Positions 11,721 through 23,980 are shown, counted from the stretch's first letter. The stretch: 64,000 bases of DNA from Brachynemurus nebulosus (GCA_035578155.1 JAPWDM010000005.1:26761608-26825607); one strand, 5' to 3'. The notes: generated by a model not told the origin, from the letters alone. Program-made: numbers and translations.

Positions 11721-14165
11721 ATTTTGGGCTTTAAAGTCTTTCTTTTGTGTTTTTGATCAGAATTTAAAACTTTTTCAAAAATTTTATTACATTATCAAAA
11801 ATATCGTAAGAAGTTATATCAGAGAGCTTTTTATACTTTTCTTCTATATAACGTCGTTCTTAAGAAAAATCAAAAATAATCCCGTTTTAAAAGTCTCTTT
11901 TTATTTGTTATTTCACTCTACCTCGTTTGATTTTTCTATTTAATATATATTGTGTTTATAAATGTGTCTAAGGGTGTTTCGTCACTAGTTATTTCTATTA
12001 CCTAAATATATGTCAGATTTCTTTAATTAAATATTATGAATAATGTCTTAATAAATTTATAAAGTTATATTATAAATGTTAATCAATTAAACTGTACTAT
12101 TTATTTGATTAAATAAACTTTTGACATATTTTTTTTGTGGTGTTAAATGGTCCTTAGCTATTTGTAAACGAAGTACAAATTTTGATGTTAGTTTTTTGTT
12201 TTGTTTTTTTATAACAATCTGTCAAATGGAATCATTTTTAAATATATGCATATAATATGCATGCATGTATATAACCTAATTATAAATATTTTTGTTTTAA
12301 CACATTATATTTATTATTTTGAAAATTTTCTTATTTAATTTTAAATAAGATGAACTAAATTAGAAAAAACTGATTGATGGTAAGGAAATTTTATAAAAAA
12401 AAGTATATATTTGACAAGATTTTGATGACATATAATTGGTATACTTTGGAATTAAAAACAAAGTGAATGGGTACAATATAGTGTTTTTAACAGGAAATAA
12501 AGTTTTTGGAGCAACTAAACAGTGCCGGAACAACTAAATTAGCCATGTAGCAGGAGCCAGCAGTTACGAGCCTCGCGCTTGTGTCCAAAAAAACAATACA
12601 AATTCATACAACATGAGTGATTTAACAAAAAAAAAAAAAAAAAAAAAAAATAGAAAAGAAAACGAGTTTTGGCTCAACTTACATTTGAATGCTAAATCAA
12701 ATCTACATAAGTGACATTTTTGACAGAATTGACTTTTTGCTAAAATAGTAAAGTATGAAAATATATGCAAACGGATTGTTTGGTGTAAAAAGCTGCACAA
12801 AAAAAGGACTTGTAAAAACACCAATAAAATTATGTATCATTTAATTAAAAATAAATTTTAATCTTTCTTAAAATATTTTACATTGTTACACATATAATTT
12901 AATTTCCATTAATAATTGTTAATGAATTTTAACCTCTTTACACACGACAGTTAGCTATTCAAACATTTTTACATTTGTGATTAAGTGTTAATTCGTTGTT
13001 GAAAACATTCATCACAAAAGATTGGAAATTTCTTCTTTTGTCAAGTAGATTGTTTGTTTACAATTTAATTGAAATACTCATAAAACAATCTAAAAAATAA
13101 AAAAATACATTAATTAATTATTAAATTTTTTGAAATATTTAACATTTTACCTGAATGGGGTTATAAGTTCCAAAATATGTTACAACCTTTCAAAATGTTG
13201 AACAATAATCCTATTTCAAATTTTAAATTTGTAATTCAATATCGACTAGATAAAATGTTTACAAATGAAAATGATTTCTACACACTAACTAAAAAAGTAA
13301 TAGCCTATTTTCTGAACTAAGGAATAGACATTAAAGTGTCCATTAGAGATTAAATATTAATTGTGTAGACAACCCAACAGAGGGCAACAAGTTACAAACA
13401 ACAAAGCAAATTCCTCAAAGCGGCAAATTTAAATAATAAATAAATAATTATAATGTTTTGTTTAGTCTATTTAAGAAAATAATTAGTCAGTTAAATAAGT
13501 GTTAATTTATAATTTATTGAAGTAATAATTTTGATTACTAAAATCTAAATCCTTTTAACAATGATTTATTATTAAATAATCAATATATAGATATATAATA
13601 CAATTAGAAATAATGTTATAAAATTTTGTGAAAAGCACACAGCCAAGGTTACTTAACGGATTTCGACTAGTGAAGTGTCTATGAATAGAGCATCATATCA
13701 GGGGTGGCACAAGAGAGCCTGAATTTTCAAATTTGGTTTTATTATTAGTTGTTATCGTTAGTTACGGAGCCACAAATTTTAATTTTTTTCCAAAGCAATT
13801 ACACGTAAAGTAAAATAAATTGGTTATTCATTTCTCTTATAGAAATGGATAAACGGATCTCAGGTAACAGTACTATTATTATTTAAATTAAAATAAGATG
13901 ATTTTGTTAGTATAAGTGAGGGCAAAATTATCACCCAGGACCTTAGGACCCCAAAAAAACTTCTTCATACTAAACAGCTGGGCGGATCTCAAGAAGATGT
14001 TGCGAAAATTAGATATGCTACTGAAATATGAATATTACTTGCTTTTATAGTATTAATTATTTAAGTAACTGTTTTTGTACAGAATTTCAGAATAGCGAAT
14101 TAAAAAGTGAAGTAAGGTTAAGATTGTTCTATAGAACCTTCTAATAGGGATCACATTAAATAGCT
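11721..14165. other. No gene seen; poly-A tract and AT-rich sequence
   Basis: A 24-nt A tract is at 12627-12650. ATGGATAAACGGATCTCAGG at 13844-13863 resembles the N-terminal start seen in some transposase-derived proteins but cannot be extended. The rest is AT-rich without supportable features. Confidence 0.4.
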
Positions 14166-14399
14166 GAATGGTGCGGACAATTAAATCAATCTCCAAGTTA
14201 CCCTTCAAACACTATTGGAATTCCAGAAAAAGATGAAAGTAGCATTAAAATTGTTATTCTCCAAGAAGGGTCTAAAACTGAAGAATATCTAAAACTATTA
14301 TTACGGATATCAGAGCAAAGGTCTCAAACTAAAGGTACAAAATACAAAAATGTATTCCATTGCACGAAATTATATAAATCAAAATTAAAACAAAAATAA
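14166..14399 (+). pseudogene. 77-codon open stretch with protein-like composition, unassigned
   Basis: The reading frame EWCGQLNQSPSYPSNTIGIP continues with a charged, coding-like composition (IPEKDESSIKIVILQEG...) to TAA at 14397. It has no ATG; an AG lies just before it at 14162-14163 and a possible GT donor near 14334. Composition is unlike the random AT-rich ORFs around it. It may be an exon of an unrecognised gene or a decayed TE coding fragment. No family was recognised. Confidence 0.3.
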
Positions 14400-14595
14400 A
14401 ACAAAACAGACACCTGAGTGAAGCCGCAGGACGGAAAGCAGAAAAAAATTATAAATTTTTCTGTTACTTAAGTAAAAATTCATTTAACTATTAAATTATT
14501 ATTTTAAGCGACTTTCCATTTTGGAACTTAATTTATGACGGAGAATGTCATGGAATGATCCGAGTTCGGGACTATACGGCAGAAATTTGTTTAAA

Positions 14596-14804
<209 letters not shown>

Positions 14805-14815
14805 CAGGGTGTAAA

Positions 14816-14980
14816 ACAAATAACTCTCGTCCTTTTTTGTGGAGGGCGACACCTAGCAAACTGTAGACACTAAAACCGCAGGAATTTTTTCGAAATTAAC
14901 AGTCGCGTCACCCCTCAAACGGATAAGAGTCAGTTCCTTTACATCCTGTATATAATATATGCACACATACATATATACAT

Positions 14981-15033
<53 letters not shown>

Positions 15034-15183
15034 GGTGTGTATATATATTATATACAGGTGTAAAGGAAATAATTCTTATTTCCTATATAGAGGGGTGACG
15101 CGACTGTTAATTCCGAAAAAATTCCTGCGGTTTTAGTGTCTACAGGGTGCAAAGAGTCACCCACAAAAGGACGAGAGTTATTT

Positions 15184-15185
<2 letters not shown>
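14816..15185. mobile_element. Inverted-repeat (fold-back) element inside a (TA)n array
   Basis: The arms 14816-14970 and 15030-15185 are inverted copies. Both carry ACAAATAACTCTCGTCC, GTAGACACTAAAACCGCAGG and AACAGTCGCGTCACCCCTC, with some indels. The loop is a (TA)n of about 50 nt. It is flanked on both sides by (TA)n of the host element, consistent with insertion at TA as for Tc1/mariner-type elements. Confidence 0.6.

Positions 15186-15187
<2 letters not shown>

Positions 15188-15247
<60 letters not shown>
15188..15247. repeat. (TA)n microsatellite
   Basis: About 30 TA units between the right arm of the fold-back element and the resumed HINE-like sequence. Confidence 0.95.
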
Positions 15248-15251
<4 letters not shown>

Positions 15252-15824
15252 GTGTGTGTCTGCGCGATAACTCTCGAATGAAGCATTCAATCTTTACGAA
15301 ATTTTGTTAGAAGCTCAAAAGTCTCAAAAGCTGGGACGAGTTCGTTAGCTGATATGTCCGATTTTTAGAAGCCATTTTTCACCATTTTTAGTGATTTTTT
15401 GGTTAAACTTATTTAAATGCATATGTGCTATACTATATGTGATCCGCCAGGGTCCTGGGGACTCAAAAGTAAAAAATTAATTAAACTATTTTAGATGGAT
15501 ACAAGTTGTTATATGAGATCCGTCAGTGTCCTATCTTTGAAAATTCGCTATGTTATGCAGGTGCTGCGACAGGGGTATTTGAATTTACAGCAGTTGACAC
15601 AAATATTTATTATGTAAAAATGTGAATTCCTTGAAAATTGCGACATTCATTTCTTTATTTTACTAAATTATTATTGTTGTTAAATCTATAGTAACAGTAG
15701 TTGTAATATTAAATTAGTATTATTAGTTTGTTCAAAGCACTCTTGTGACATAACTTTTTTCTTCTGGGAATCCAATGTTAATAATTAACATGTAAATCGT
15801 ATGTATACACCCAAATGGGACACT

Positions 15825-15826
<2 letters not shown>

Positions 15827-15900
<74 letters not shown>

Positions 15901-16027
15901 TCATTTTTTTCTACATAATCGTGTTCTGCCGATCCGAAAACGGATAGCGCCCCTACTCTTGCCTCTCGCCGTTCTTATCGTATAGGCTGTATAAGTCTAA
16001 TTTTTTAAGGAAAAATTCGACTAAAAA
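15827..16027 (+). mobile_element. 3' end fragment of the 1.7-kb G-rich element
   Basis: (TA)n at 15827-15897, then TTTTTCTACATAATCGTGTT, CCGAAAACGGATAGCGCCCC and TATAAGTCTAATTTTTT up to CGACTAAAAAGA. It matches the last ~130 bp of the copies ending at 50310 and 63338, with scattered differences. The region 15738-15780 just upstream is a reverse-complement match to 11250-11296. Confidence 0.65.
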
Positions 16028-16500
16028 GATAATAATAAAATTAATTAAATATAAATAAACGATGATTTTTTTAACTTTATTCTAGAAATTCCGAGCAGTA
16101 TCATTCCAAACCTTCCATTAACTTTCATAAACAATTTATATTTCGTAAATACAGGGAAGAGGGTGAATTTTTTATTTATTTTACGAATTAAAAAAAAAAA
16201 TAAATTGTATTTAGAACATAAATTGTATGGAGAAAATAAACAAAATGTATTTATTTTTTGTATAGATCGATCTTCACTGCGCTGCGTGATAACCTAAACG
16301 CAGTAAATACCATAGAAAAATTAACTACGTAAAAAGTGAATTCAAAAGATGAAAAAAAAATTAAACAGAAAGGCAGAAAAATTAATAAAGAGATAAATCA
16401 ATCAAAGGCATGTGTGAACTGAAATATCTGATGCCTCCGGCTTCCTTACTTTTTATTTACTTTTGTTACATTTTTCTTTCTTTACTTTTTTTTTAGTGTC

Positions 16501-16593
16501 ATATATATCGCAGTTCGACAACAACATGGCCACATCTATACATATAATTTCATAAATTATGTGGCACTGTTGTTGCCGAAGTGCGATATATAG
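16501..16593. ncRNA. Pre-miRNA-sized hairpin, unproven
   Basis: The arms 16501-16535 and 16559-16593 pair over about 35 positions with roughly five mismatches and a 23-nt loop (left CGACAACAACATGGCCACAT, right ATGTGGCACTGTTGTTGCCG). Size and pairing fit a microRNA precursor. They also fit a short MITE. I recognise no known miRNA seed. Confidence 0.25.
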
Positions 16594-17319
16594 ATAATAT
16601 TGCGATATTAGGGAACTCAGAATGAATTTCTGTTGCACTTCCGAACTCAAGTGATAGCTGCAGCTGTAATACGTTAAAATGTAAACACTGGAAATGGAAC
16701 GGGGAGCTCCAACTTTTTGGAATCGGATTTGAAGCTCCGTAACATATCCCTTCAAATTATATATTAGGTATTTTCCAGTTTTGTGCTTAATGTCACAATT
16801 ATAATCATTTAATTGTTTTATTATACATAAATATTTTATCCCAGGTAATTTATGCAATTTCAACTTTAGATTTTGTACATCTGCTTTCTCACATCTGCTT
16901 CCCTTTTAAGACGCTGCGCCGTATGGAAACCAACACAGTAAGTTGTTCATTCAGTAAGTACTCATAAATCACAAACTTACATGTTCATGTACAAAGAGTA
17001 CTTACATATTTTGTACTTACTGTATAGTATAAATTATAATAAAGTTTTATAAAGGAAATAATATATGTACTTAGAAATATAATATATGAGAATGAGCAAT
17101 TTCTGTAGTTACCTATTTGCAGAAATGTTTAATCTTCAGTCCCGAAATTCCCTCGCTGAGATACGCAATTTACTTAACGTCATCAGACAAGTCTGATGAT
17201 GATCATATGGATCGAAGCATGTCAAAATTAATTGAATAAAAGTGGTATTTTTCGAAAGTAAAGTATTTTATTAATTATTAACTAATCAAGTTTACTTGAA
17301 TACAATTTTAAATATTTTT
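16594..17319. other. No gene seen
   Basis: A minus-strand open stretch reaching to 16863 overlaps the hairpin and shows no domain. The rest is AT-rich. Confidence 0.4.
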
Positions 17320-17807
17320 TATTACTCATGCGGGAGAAGTACTAACTTGGCGCACACATTTTTGCACGCAAAATAGCTGTTTGCCCACTGTACTCTCCCC
17401 ACATACTTCTTTGCGTGCGGAAAGTAACTTTCCACACGCAAATTGACAATAAAACACGTAAAATTTAATCAAAACACGCAAAGCCGCCTATTGAAATTTC
17501 ATTTAATAAATATTTCATAATTATTTCTATAGAAACCACCAACAAAGTAATTTAAACAATAATTAATTCAGAAAAAAAAGACGAACACTTAAAAATATTA
17601 TTTTAAAAAGTAATAAAAATGTCAAAAATAGTGATAATAATAGAAAAAAGTATGTGAAATTCGTAATAAAAAATAGTATGTGCAATCCATGCGGGATTGC
17701 CGATTGCCTCACTCAAGCGAATGAGCGCACTCCCTACGTTCGTGCGCTCAACTTCGCTTTCGTGGGCAATTGACAATTTCCCGCACTTATTGCACATTAT
17801 ACTATTT
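17320..17807 (+). mobile_element. Hairpin-rich 490-bp element, tandem unit 1
   Basis: Begins TATTACTCATGCGGGAGAAG and ends TTGCACATTATACTATTT. It includes a near-perfect palindrome GCGTGCGGAAAGTAACTTTC at 17412-17443 and a 3' hairpin with inverted GCGCACTC/GTGCGC words. It shares almost its whole length with the unit that follows and with 10317-10806. Confidence 0.7.
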
Positions 17808-18303
17808 TATTACTCATGCGGGAGAAGTACTAACTTGGCACACACATTTTTATAGGCAAAATAGCTGTTTGTCGACTGTACTCTTCCCACATACCTTTTT
17901 GCGTGCGGAAAGTAACTTTCCACGCGCAAATTGACAATAAAACACGCAACATTTAATCAAAAGAGGCAAAGCCGCCTCTTGATTTTTCATTTAATAAATA
18001 TTTCATAATTATTTCTATAGAAACCACCAACAAAGTAATTTAAACAATAATTAATTAAAAAAAAATGAAAAAAAAAGACGAACACTTAAAAATATTATTT
18101 TAAAAAGTAATAAAATGTCAAAAATAGTAATAATAATAGAAAAAAGTATGTCAAATTCGTAATAAAAAATAGTATGTGCAACTCGTGCAGGATTGTCGAT
18201 TGCCCACTCAGGCGAATGAGCGCACTCACTACGTTCGTGCGCTCATCTTCGCTTTCGTGGGCAATCGATAATTTCCCGCACTTATTGTACAATGTACTAT
18301 TTT
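17808..18303 (+). mobile_element. Hairpin-rich 490-bp element, tandem unit 2
   Basis: Starts at the base where unit 1 ends, head to tail. The 3' hairpin (18168-18303) pairs AATAGTATGTGCA...GTCGATTGCCC with GGGCAATCGATAATTTCCCG and a terminal ACTATT. In the loop lies GAGCGCACTCACTACGTTCG. It carries a 10-bp A-rich insertion relative to unit 1. Confidence 0.7.
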
Positions 18304-18309
18304 CACACT

Positions 18310-18506
18310 GAACTTGACTTTGAAATGGACATGGTTTGTATCACGATATTTGTTACAACGACACGTGTACTTTGATTAACAACTGAAAATTTGCTAATAA
18401 TGTTAGGCAAACAACAACTTCCAAATTAATTTCCGTTGTTAAACAAAGTACACGTGTCGTAACAAATACCGTGATACAAACTATGCCAATTTCAAAGTCA
18501 ATTTCG
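18310..18506. repeat. Imperfect inverted repeat, about 78-nt arms
   Basis: Arms of roughly 18310-18388 and 18429-18506 share GACTTTGAAAT, GTTTGTATCACG, TATTTGTTAC and ACACGTGTACTTTG in mirrored order with a few indels. They enclose about 40 nt. This is a fold-back MITE or hairpin locus abutting the tandem element pair. Confidence 0.65.
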
Positions 18507-20440
18507 ATGTTTATTCTCGGGACAGGTAGATAATTTCGAGATGATTAATTAAATTAATACTATACGAATTCACAAACAACTGGGGATAGAGATATTAAAC
18601 TAAGTATAATATAATATACGTTTAGTAACGCTATAAATCCTCTAACTTACCATCTAATTAAATTTTAATAACATTAAAATACCTTTGAAGTTTCGAAAAT
18701 GAGGCGTTGTTGAAAATTCCTAACTACGTTACTGTACTGGAAATGAAAATAAAAGAATCACCATTGCTCTCATTTCATGTTCAAATAAAGCATACTGAAA
18801 TGAAATTGACAAAAGAATGCAATAGCGCTCCTTAAAAATGGAGAAAAAAAACACCAGTAAAACAATCGATGAAAAATTTCAATTTGTTTGTTCCAAATAA
18901 CAATAGAAAGAAACAAAAGACACACATATACAAACAAAACATGCGTATGTGCATGCATATATAGTGACAATCAATAAGTCATTATTAGGGTTCCGAAGAT
19001 GCGTGAAAGTAACGCGGTTGAAGTGAAAAATTTTAACCTCATTACTGTTTTCATTAGGTATACCTATACTGATAATTGTTACAGATTTTATTGTAGCATT
19101 ATTGTTTTCGTATTACTCCCAAACCATTACAAATTTCATTACCCGTTCACATTCACTATAGAGGTTTTCACTTTCAAAAATAAAGAGCATAATATATAAA
19201 TTTAATTTTTGATCAATACATTTTTGCTATGTTATTAAAAACGATAATCTCTAGGAAGTTTAAGTAACATTCTTGCATACAAATGTCTGTATTTCTTTTA
19301 TTTCTAGTCGCATAAGTGCAAATCTTTTCCTTCTTAACATTATTTTAATGTTTTTAAAATAGCGACTAGGGTAAGAGACCCGATGACCGATCACTATTTT
19401 TAGCTGTATCATTAAATTAGCTTAAAAAAATTAAAAAATAAACAAACCCCCCATTTTTTTTTCTTAATAAGTATGAAACCAAGTTTTTTTAATCCAATGG
19501 ATATGTTTTTAAGAAAATATAACCCAAAAATTTTGATTTATTAATGTTTTTGTTTTATAATTTGTTGACGTCTATTAAAAAGCAGACAGAAAATATTAAC
19601 CTCCTTTGAAAGATCAATACACTGACCCCTATGAAGAATCGCGCATTAATATACATCACGTACAGTAGTACAAACCTTATACTATCGAATATTTGAACCA
19701 TTCTCTTTCAGCCACTTTGACACTCTATCCACTACAAGGGGTCAGTCTGTGTCATAGAGTATCACAGAATGACACCTTGTGAAACATAGCAGCAATGACA
19801 GAAGGGTTTAAATATTCGATAAAATAAACCACTAAAATACTGTATTTTCTTTCGCCATCTAATTATGCTTTAAAAAACATTGTGTACATTCTAACATGAT
19901 TCTAACTTATCTATACGCCATTGTGAATTTTTAAACAGTTAAATTAAGTATATGACGTATATATTATGACGTATATATTTATCAAATCTAAATGTCTGAC
20001 GTTTTTATTTCAATTTCGAAGTTTTAATTCATTATTAATTATTTTTCAATTGATTTTACGTTCTGAAATAAATAAAATATTAAAGTGAAATTATAAAAAC
20101 GGTTAGTTAAGTGTTTTAAACCCAAAATTAAAAATGTTTATAAAATAAATATGCAATATATAATTCTCAAAATGCGGTACCTAACTGTAAAATTCAGATC
20201 CCAAGAAGAATCAGTCATACAAATAATATTTAACGCATATAAAATTTAATTTAGCTATCCTAATCTCTTAAGTGGACTAATAACAATTATTTGTATACTT
20301 TTATTATGCTAATAACTTTAAAAATTCGGTGAAAAATGTTACAATTTATAACTCATGTGTTTTGAATAATGATCATCCATCATATTAAAAATTCACGAAT
20401 TCAACAAAAATTTTTCGATATATATATGTATTTCTTAAAT
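18507..20440. other. No gene seen; one inverted repeat
   Basis: The arms 19683-19709 (TATCGAATATTTGAACC...) and 19797-19822 (complement, GGGTTTAAATATTCGATA) are the ends of a possible 140-bp MITE. A TTACAAATTTCATTACCCG word is at 19128-19146. Confidence 0.4.
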
Positions 20441-20605
20441 TAAGTGAGGAGGCATTAAATGTGAGGTGAATTTAAATTGAAAAATAATCATTCTATTAAT
20501 AATAATTTTTTTTATCAAAGGTTTCTTTCAGAAATAACTTCATTAAGATATAAATGTCAAAACTGATCGGACTTATAACCCCGATCGACAATGGGGTCTT
20601 TTACC
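20441..20605 (+). mobile_element. Truncated copy of the GTAAAAGCCCCC MITE family
   Basis: AAATGTGAGGTGAATTTAAA, TTCTTTCAGAAATAACTTCA and AAATGTCAAAACTG match the interior of the complete copy at 32561-32804 closely. The right end (CAATGGGGTCTTTTACC) is diverged. The left TIR is missing. Confidence 0.6.
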
Positions 20606-21858
20606 CTATATACAAAAATTTAATAAATGTAGCAAAATAAACATACTATCAATGGGGATGGCATATAGATTCCTCGTACTCATAATAGACTTTTATCAAA
20701 TCTTTAACACTATTTTGTACTTAAATTGGAGTTTACCTTAAATTCCGTGTCTTCTCATATTATTAACGTCATATCTGAAACAAGAATAACTTTAAGACAA
20801 GAATACGGATACTTCTTAACTTTTCTAATCGGTTATATAGATAAGAAAATTACGAAAAGGCTATCCCCCCCGCCAAAAAAAATACAAAAATAATAAGCAT
20901 TATTTGAGGCGTTGAAAACAAGAACGGCCTAACTAACAAATTTTATAAAATTGAGATATTGGGCCTAAGTATACATGAAGGTCTAATTATTTAAATAAAA
21001 ACTGTCTATGTGTGTTTTTAATATGAACTAAGAGATGGCAGCATACTAACTTTTTCTTGCATCATAAAGTTTTTAATTTATGTGAGTGCAAAATCGGACT
21101 AAATGACATAGGCGGGCTAGGTCATTTTTTTACACTAACACATTGTAGTTTTCTTAAGCTGCAGTAGTGGTGAGAGACTGTCGATAATTGAAACTATCCA
21201 TAATTATGGATAGTCAGTCGTAAAACTATCGATAGTTGTCGATATTTTCCGATAGTCAAGTTTTTGTTGCTTAAGTCATATTTCATAGGAATTTAGACTA
21301 ACACAATGAAACAACTAGTTACCCAGATTGTACTTATCTAAAATCTTGCTTTTTCAAACTTGCTACAGTACCTACTTAACAAGAAAGTTTAAGTTTTTCT
21401 GCAAACATTTTAAGTGATTTTCGAACTTTAAATTATGACTAAAATTTGTACACTTTTTGAGTTTCGTAATCAAAATATTGAAACCCTTATAAGTTTTCAA
21501 TGTTCATGCGTCAGATGTTTAAATTTTTACAAATACAAATGATATTGTAGATGAAAGTAACAAAACTGATGATGACTGAATTAATAAATTTAAATTTTTT
21601 TATAACTCGAAGGCTTTTCTATTCTATTTGTATAATTTCAAAAATTTCATTACTTATGTTGGATAAAAATATTAAATACATTTTTTCCTACAGCACATTT
21701 TTTTCTCTCAATTTAAAGCAAAAAATCTTTGAAGACAACATGACCTAATCTCATTAACCACGAGTGTAAAAATGGCCTAAGTGACAAAACAATTAGTGAA
21801 GAGATACTAGACCTTCTAATTTTACCCATACATGCATTTGACATTGTATTAAAAATAT
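20606..21858. other. No gene seen; palindrome and TATCGATA motif
   Basis: A perfect 22-bp palindrome (ACTATCCATAA and complement) is at 21193-21214. CTATCGATAG follows near 21225; its TATCGATA core is the DREF-type site known from Drosophila promoters. In insects such sequence also occurs in hAT-like TE ends, so a promoter is not claimed. Confidence 0.4.
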
Positions 21859-22349
21859 AATACCCCTGTCGCAGCATCCTGCATAACATAGCGAATTTCC
21901 ATTTACAAAAGTACGTTTTTCTCGGAAACTAGTTGATATAGAGTAATTGTAAATAAAAAAACACCTCCTTTATGTGATTTTTCCGCCTCATTCCGCCAAA
22001 TTTTTTTCACGAAAAATGTCCAAAACCCCGTAAACGTTTTCACGAAATTTCTTAAAAATAAGATGTTTCGTTCTTGAGTTATCGTGCGGACACATTTATA
22101 TATATGTTTACTAAGTGTCCGCACGATAACTCAAGAACGAAACATCTTATTTTTAAGAAATTTCGTGAAAACGTTTACGGCCTTTTGGACATTTTTCGTG
22201 AAAAAAATTTGGCGGAATGAGGCGGAAAAATCACATAAAGAAGGTTTTTTTTTATTTACAATTACTCTATATCAACTAGTTTCCGAGAAAAACGTACTTT
22301 TGTAAATGGAAATTCGCTATGTTATGCAGGATGCTGCGACAGGGGTATT
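21859..22349. mobile_element. Near-perfect palindrome of two HINE-like 3' halves
   Basis: The left arm 21859-22093 and the right arm 22115-22349 are each 235 nt and reverse complements with only scattered differences, around a 21-nt spacer. Each arm runs from AATACCCCTGTCGCAGCATC through the hairpin and sub-terminal repeat to GTGCGGACAC. Both arms read the same 73-codon open frame on opposite strands. This is a by-product of palindromy, not a gene. Confidence 0.8.
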
Positions 22350-22636
22350 TTATGTAATTTTTTCTTCTCTTTTAAATGGTGTAAAAAAATTTCGCAAATA
22401 TTTTTGAATAAGTGGAAATTTTCGCAAAAAACTAATTTTTTGCCAGAACAAAAACCATGTTCCTGGCATCCGACGTGTCTGGCTGACGAACTCATCCAAG
22501 GGTTTGGGACTTATATATATAAATTTGAGTGAATATTATTTTCGGTTCCTAGGGACCTCAAAACAAATTTCTGCCATGGTCCCGGGTTTAAGTCGCGTCA
22601 TGACAGTGGCTGTAATAGCTGAATTCCATTCTTGGA
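22350..22636 (-). mobile_element. HINE-like element copy D, core deleted
   Basis: The copy abuts the palindrome. It has the internal blocks AATAAGTGGAAATTTTCGCA, CATGTTCCTGGCATCCGACG and GTTTGGGACTT, jumps to TATATATATAAATTTGAG, and ends GACAGTGGCTGTAATAGCTG. The CA/TA core and the preceding ~60 nt are missing. Confidence 0.6.
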
Positions 22637-22656
22637 CGACTTTCAAGTTTTCAAAA

Positions 22657-23120
<464 letters not shown>

Positions 23121-23463
23121 ATTTTATCATATATTTATGTTAACTTTCAAAATAATCGCCTGTATATGTTAAAAATTTAATACTTGTTTACATAAAAATC
23201 TTTGTTTACATTAAAAATTTTCTCACGTAGACTGTATATGTATATACAACACACACAACCGTACGCATAATGGTAGTACGGATAATGAAATGGTCCTGTA
23301 CCTTTATACATGTATCGCAATTATGTGATCGTATCAAAAAGGATATCGCATGCATATATATGTATGTTATATACAAAATATCCATATTGTGTCGAATATG
23401 TTCTCAGACTGTGCTTAGATTCACACTTTATACGATAAAATGATCACATTATAAACAACATCG

Positions 23464-23731
23464 GTTTTCTCGGAAACTAGTTGACATAGAAAAAAAGTTT
23501 AAAGACCTTTTTTATGTAATTTTTTCTTCTCTTTTAAATGGCGTAAAAAAAATTCGCAAAAATTTTTGAATAAGTGGAAATTTTGGCAAAAAACTAATTT
23601 TTTGCAAGAACAAAAACCATGTTCCTGGCATCCGACGTGTCTGGCTGAAGAACTCATCCAAGATTTTTGGACTTCCAACGTTCTCACCAAATTTCGAAAA
23701 CCTAGGACATTTCGTTCGAGAGTTATCGTGC

Positions 23732-23826
<95 letters not shown>

Positions 23827-23980
23827 CATATATATATACATATATATATATATATAAATTTGAGTGAATATTATTTTCGGTTCCTAGGGACCTCAAAACA
23901 AATTTCTGCCATGGTCCCGGGTTCAAGTCGTGTCATGACAGTGGGTGTAATAGCGAGTTTCCATTCTGGAAATTCGCTAA
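23464..23980 (-). mobile_element. HINE-like element copy F
   Basis: From TTTTCTCGGAAACTAGTTGA through CATGTTCCTGGCATCCGACG, TTCGAGAGTTATCGTGCGGA, a (TA)n array (23735-23822) and CAAATTTCTGCCATGGTCCC to the sub-terminal repeat GGAAATTCGCTAA. The hairpin terminus is replaced by unrelated sequence. Confidence 0.65.
23735..23858. repeat. (TA)n microsatellite of copy F
   Basis: TA repeats with short TACA interruptions near 23825-23842. Confidence 0.95.

Noticed and set aside
16453..16863. 136-codon minus-strand open frame
   Set aside because: It overlaps the hairpin at 16501, has no recognisable domain and a composition typical of AT-rich noise.
17320..18303. CRISPR-like or satellite interpretation of the repeated palindromes
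   Set aside because: Only two tandem units of ~490 bp, with a third copy elsewhere inside another TE. There are no short direct repeats with unique spacers, and this is eukaryotic DNA.
21903..22305. Two mirrored 73-codon open frames on opposite strands
   Set aside because: They are produced by the palindrome. No start context, splice signals or coding-like composition supports a gene.
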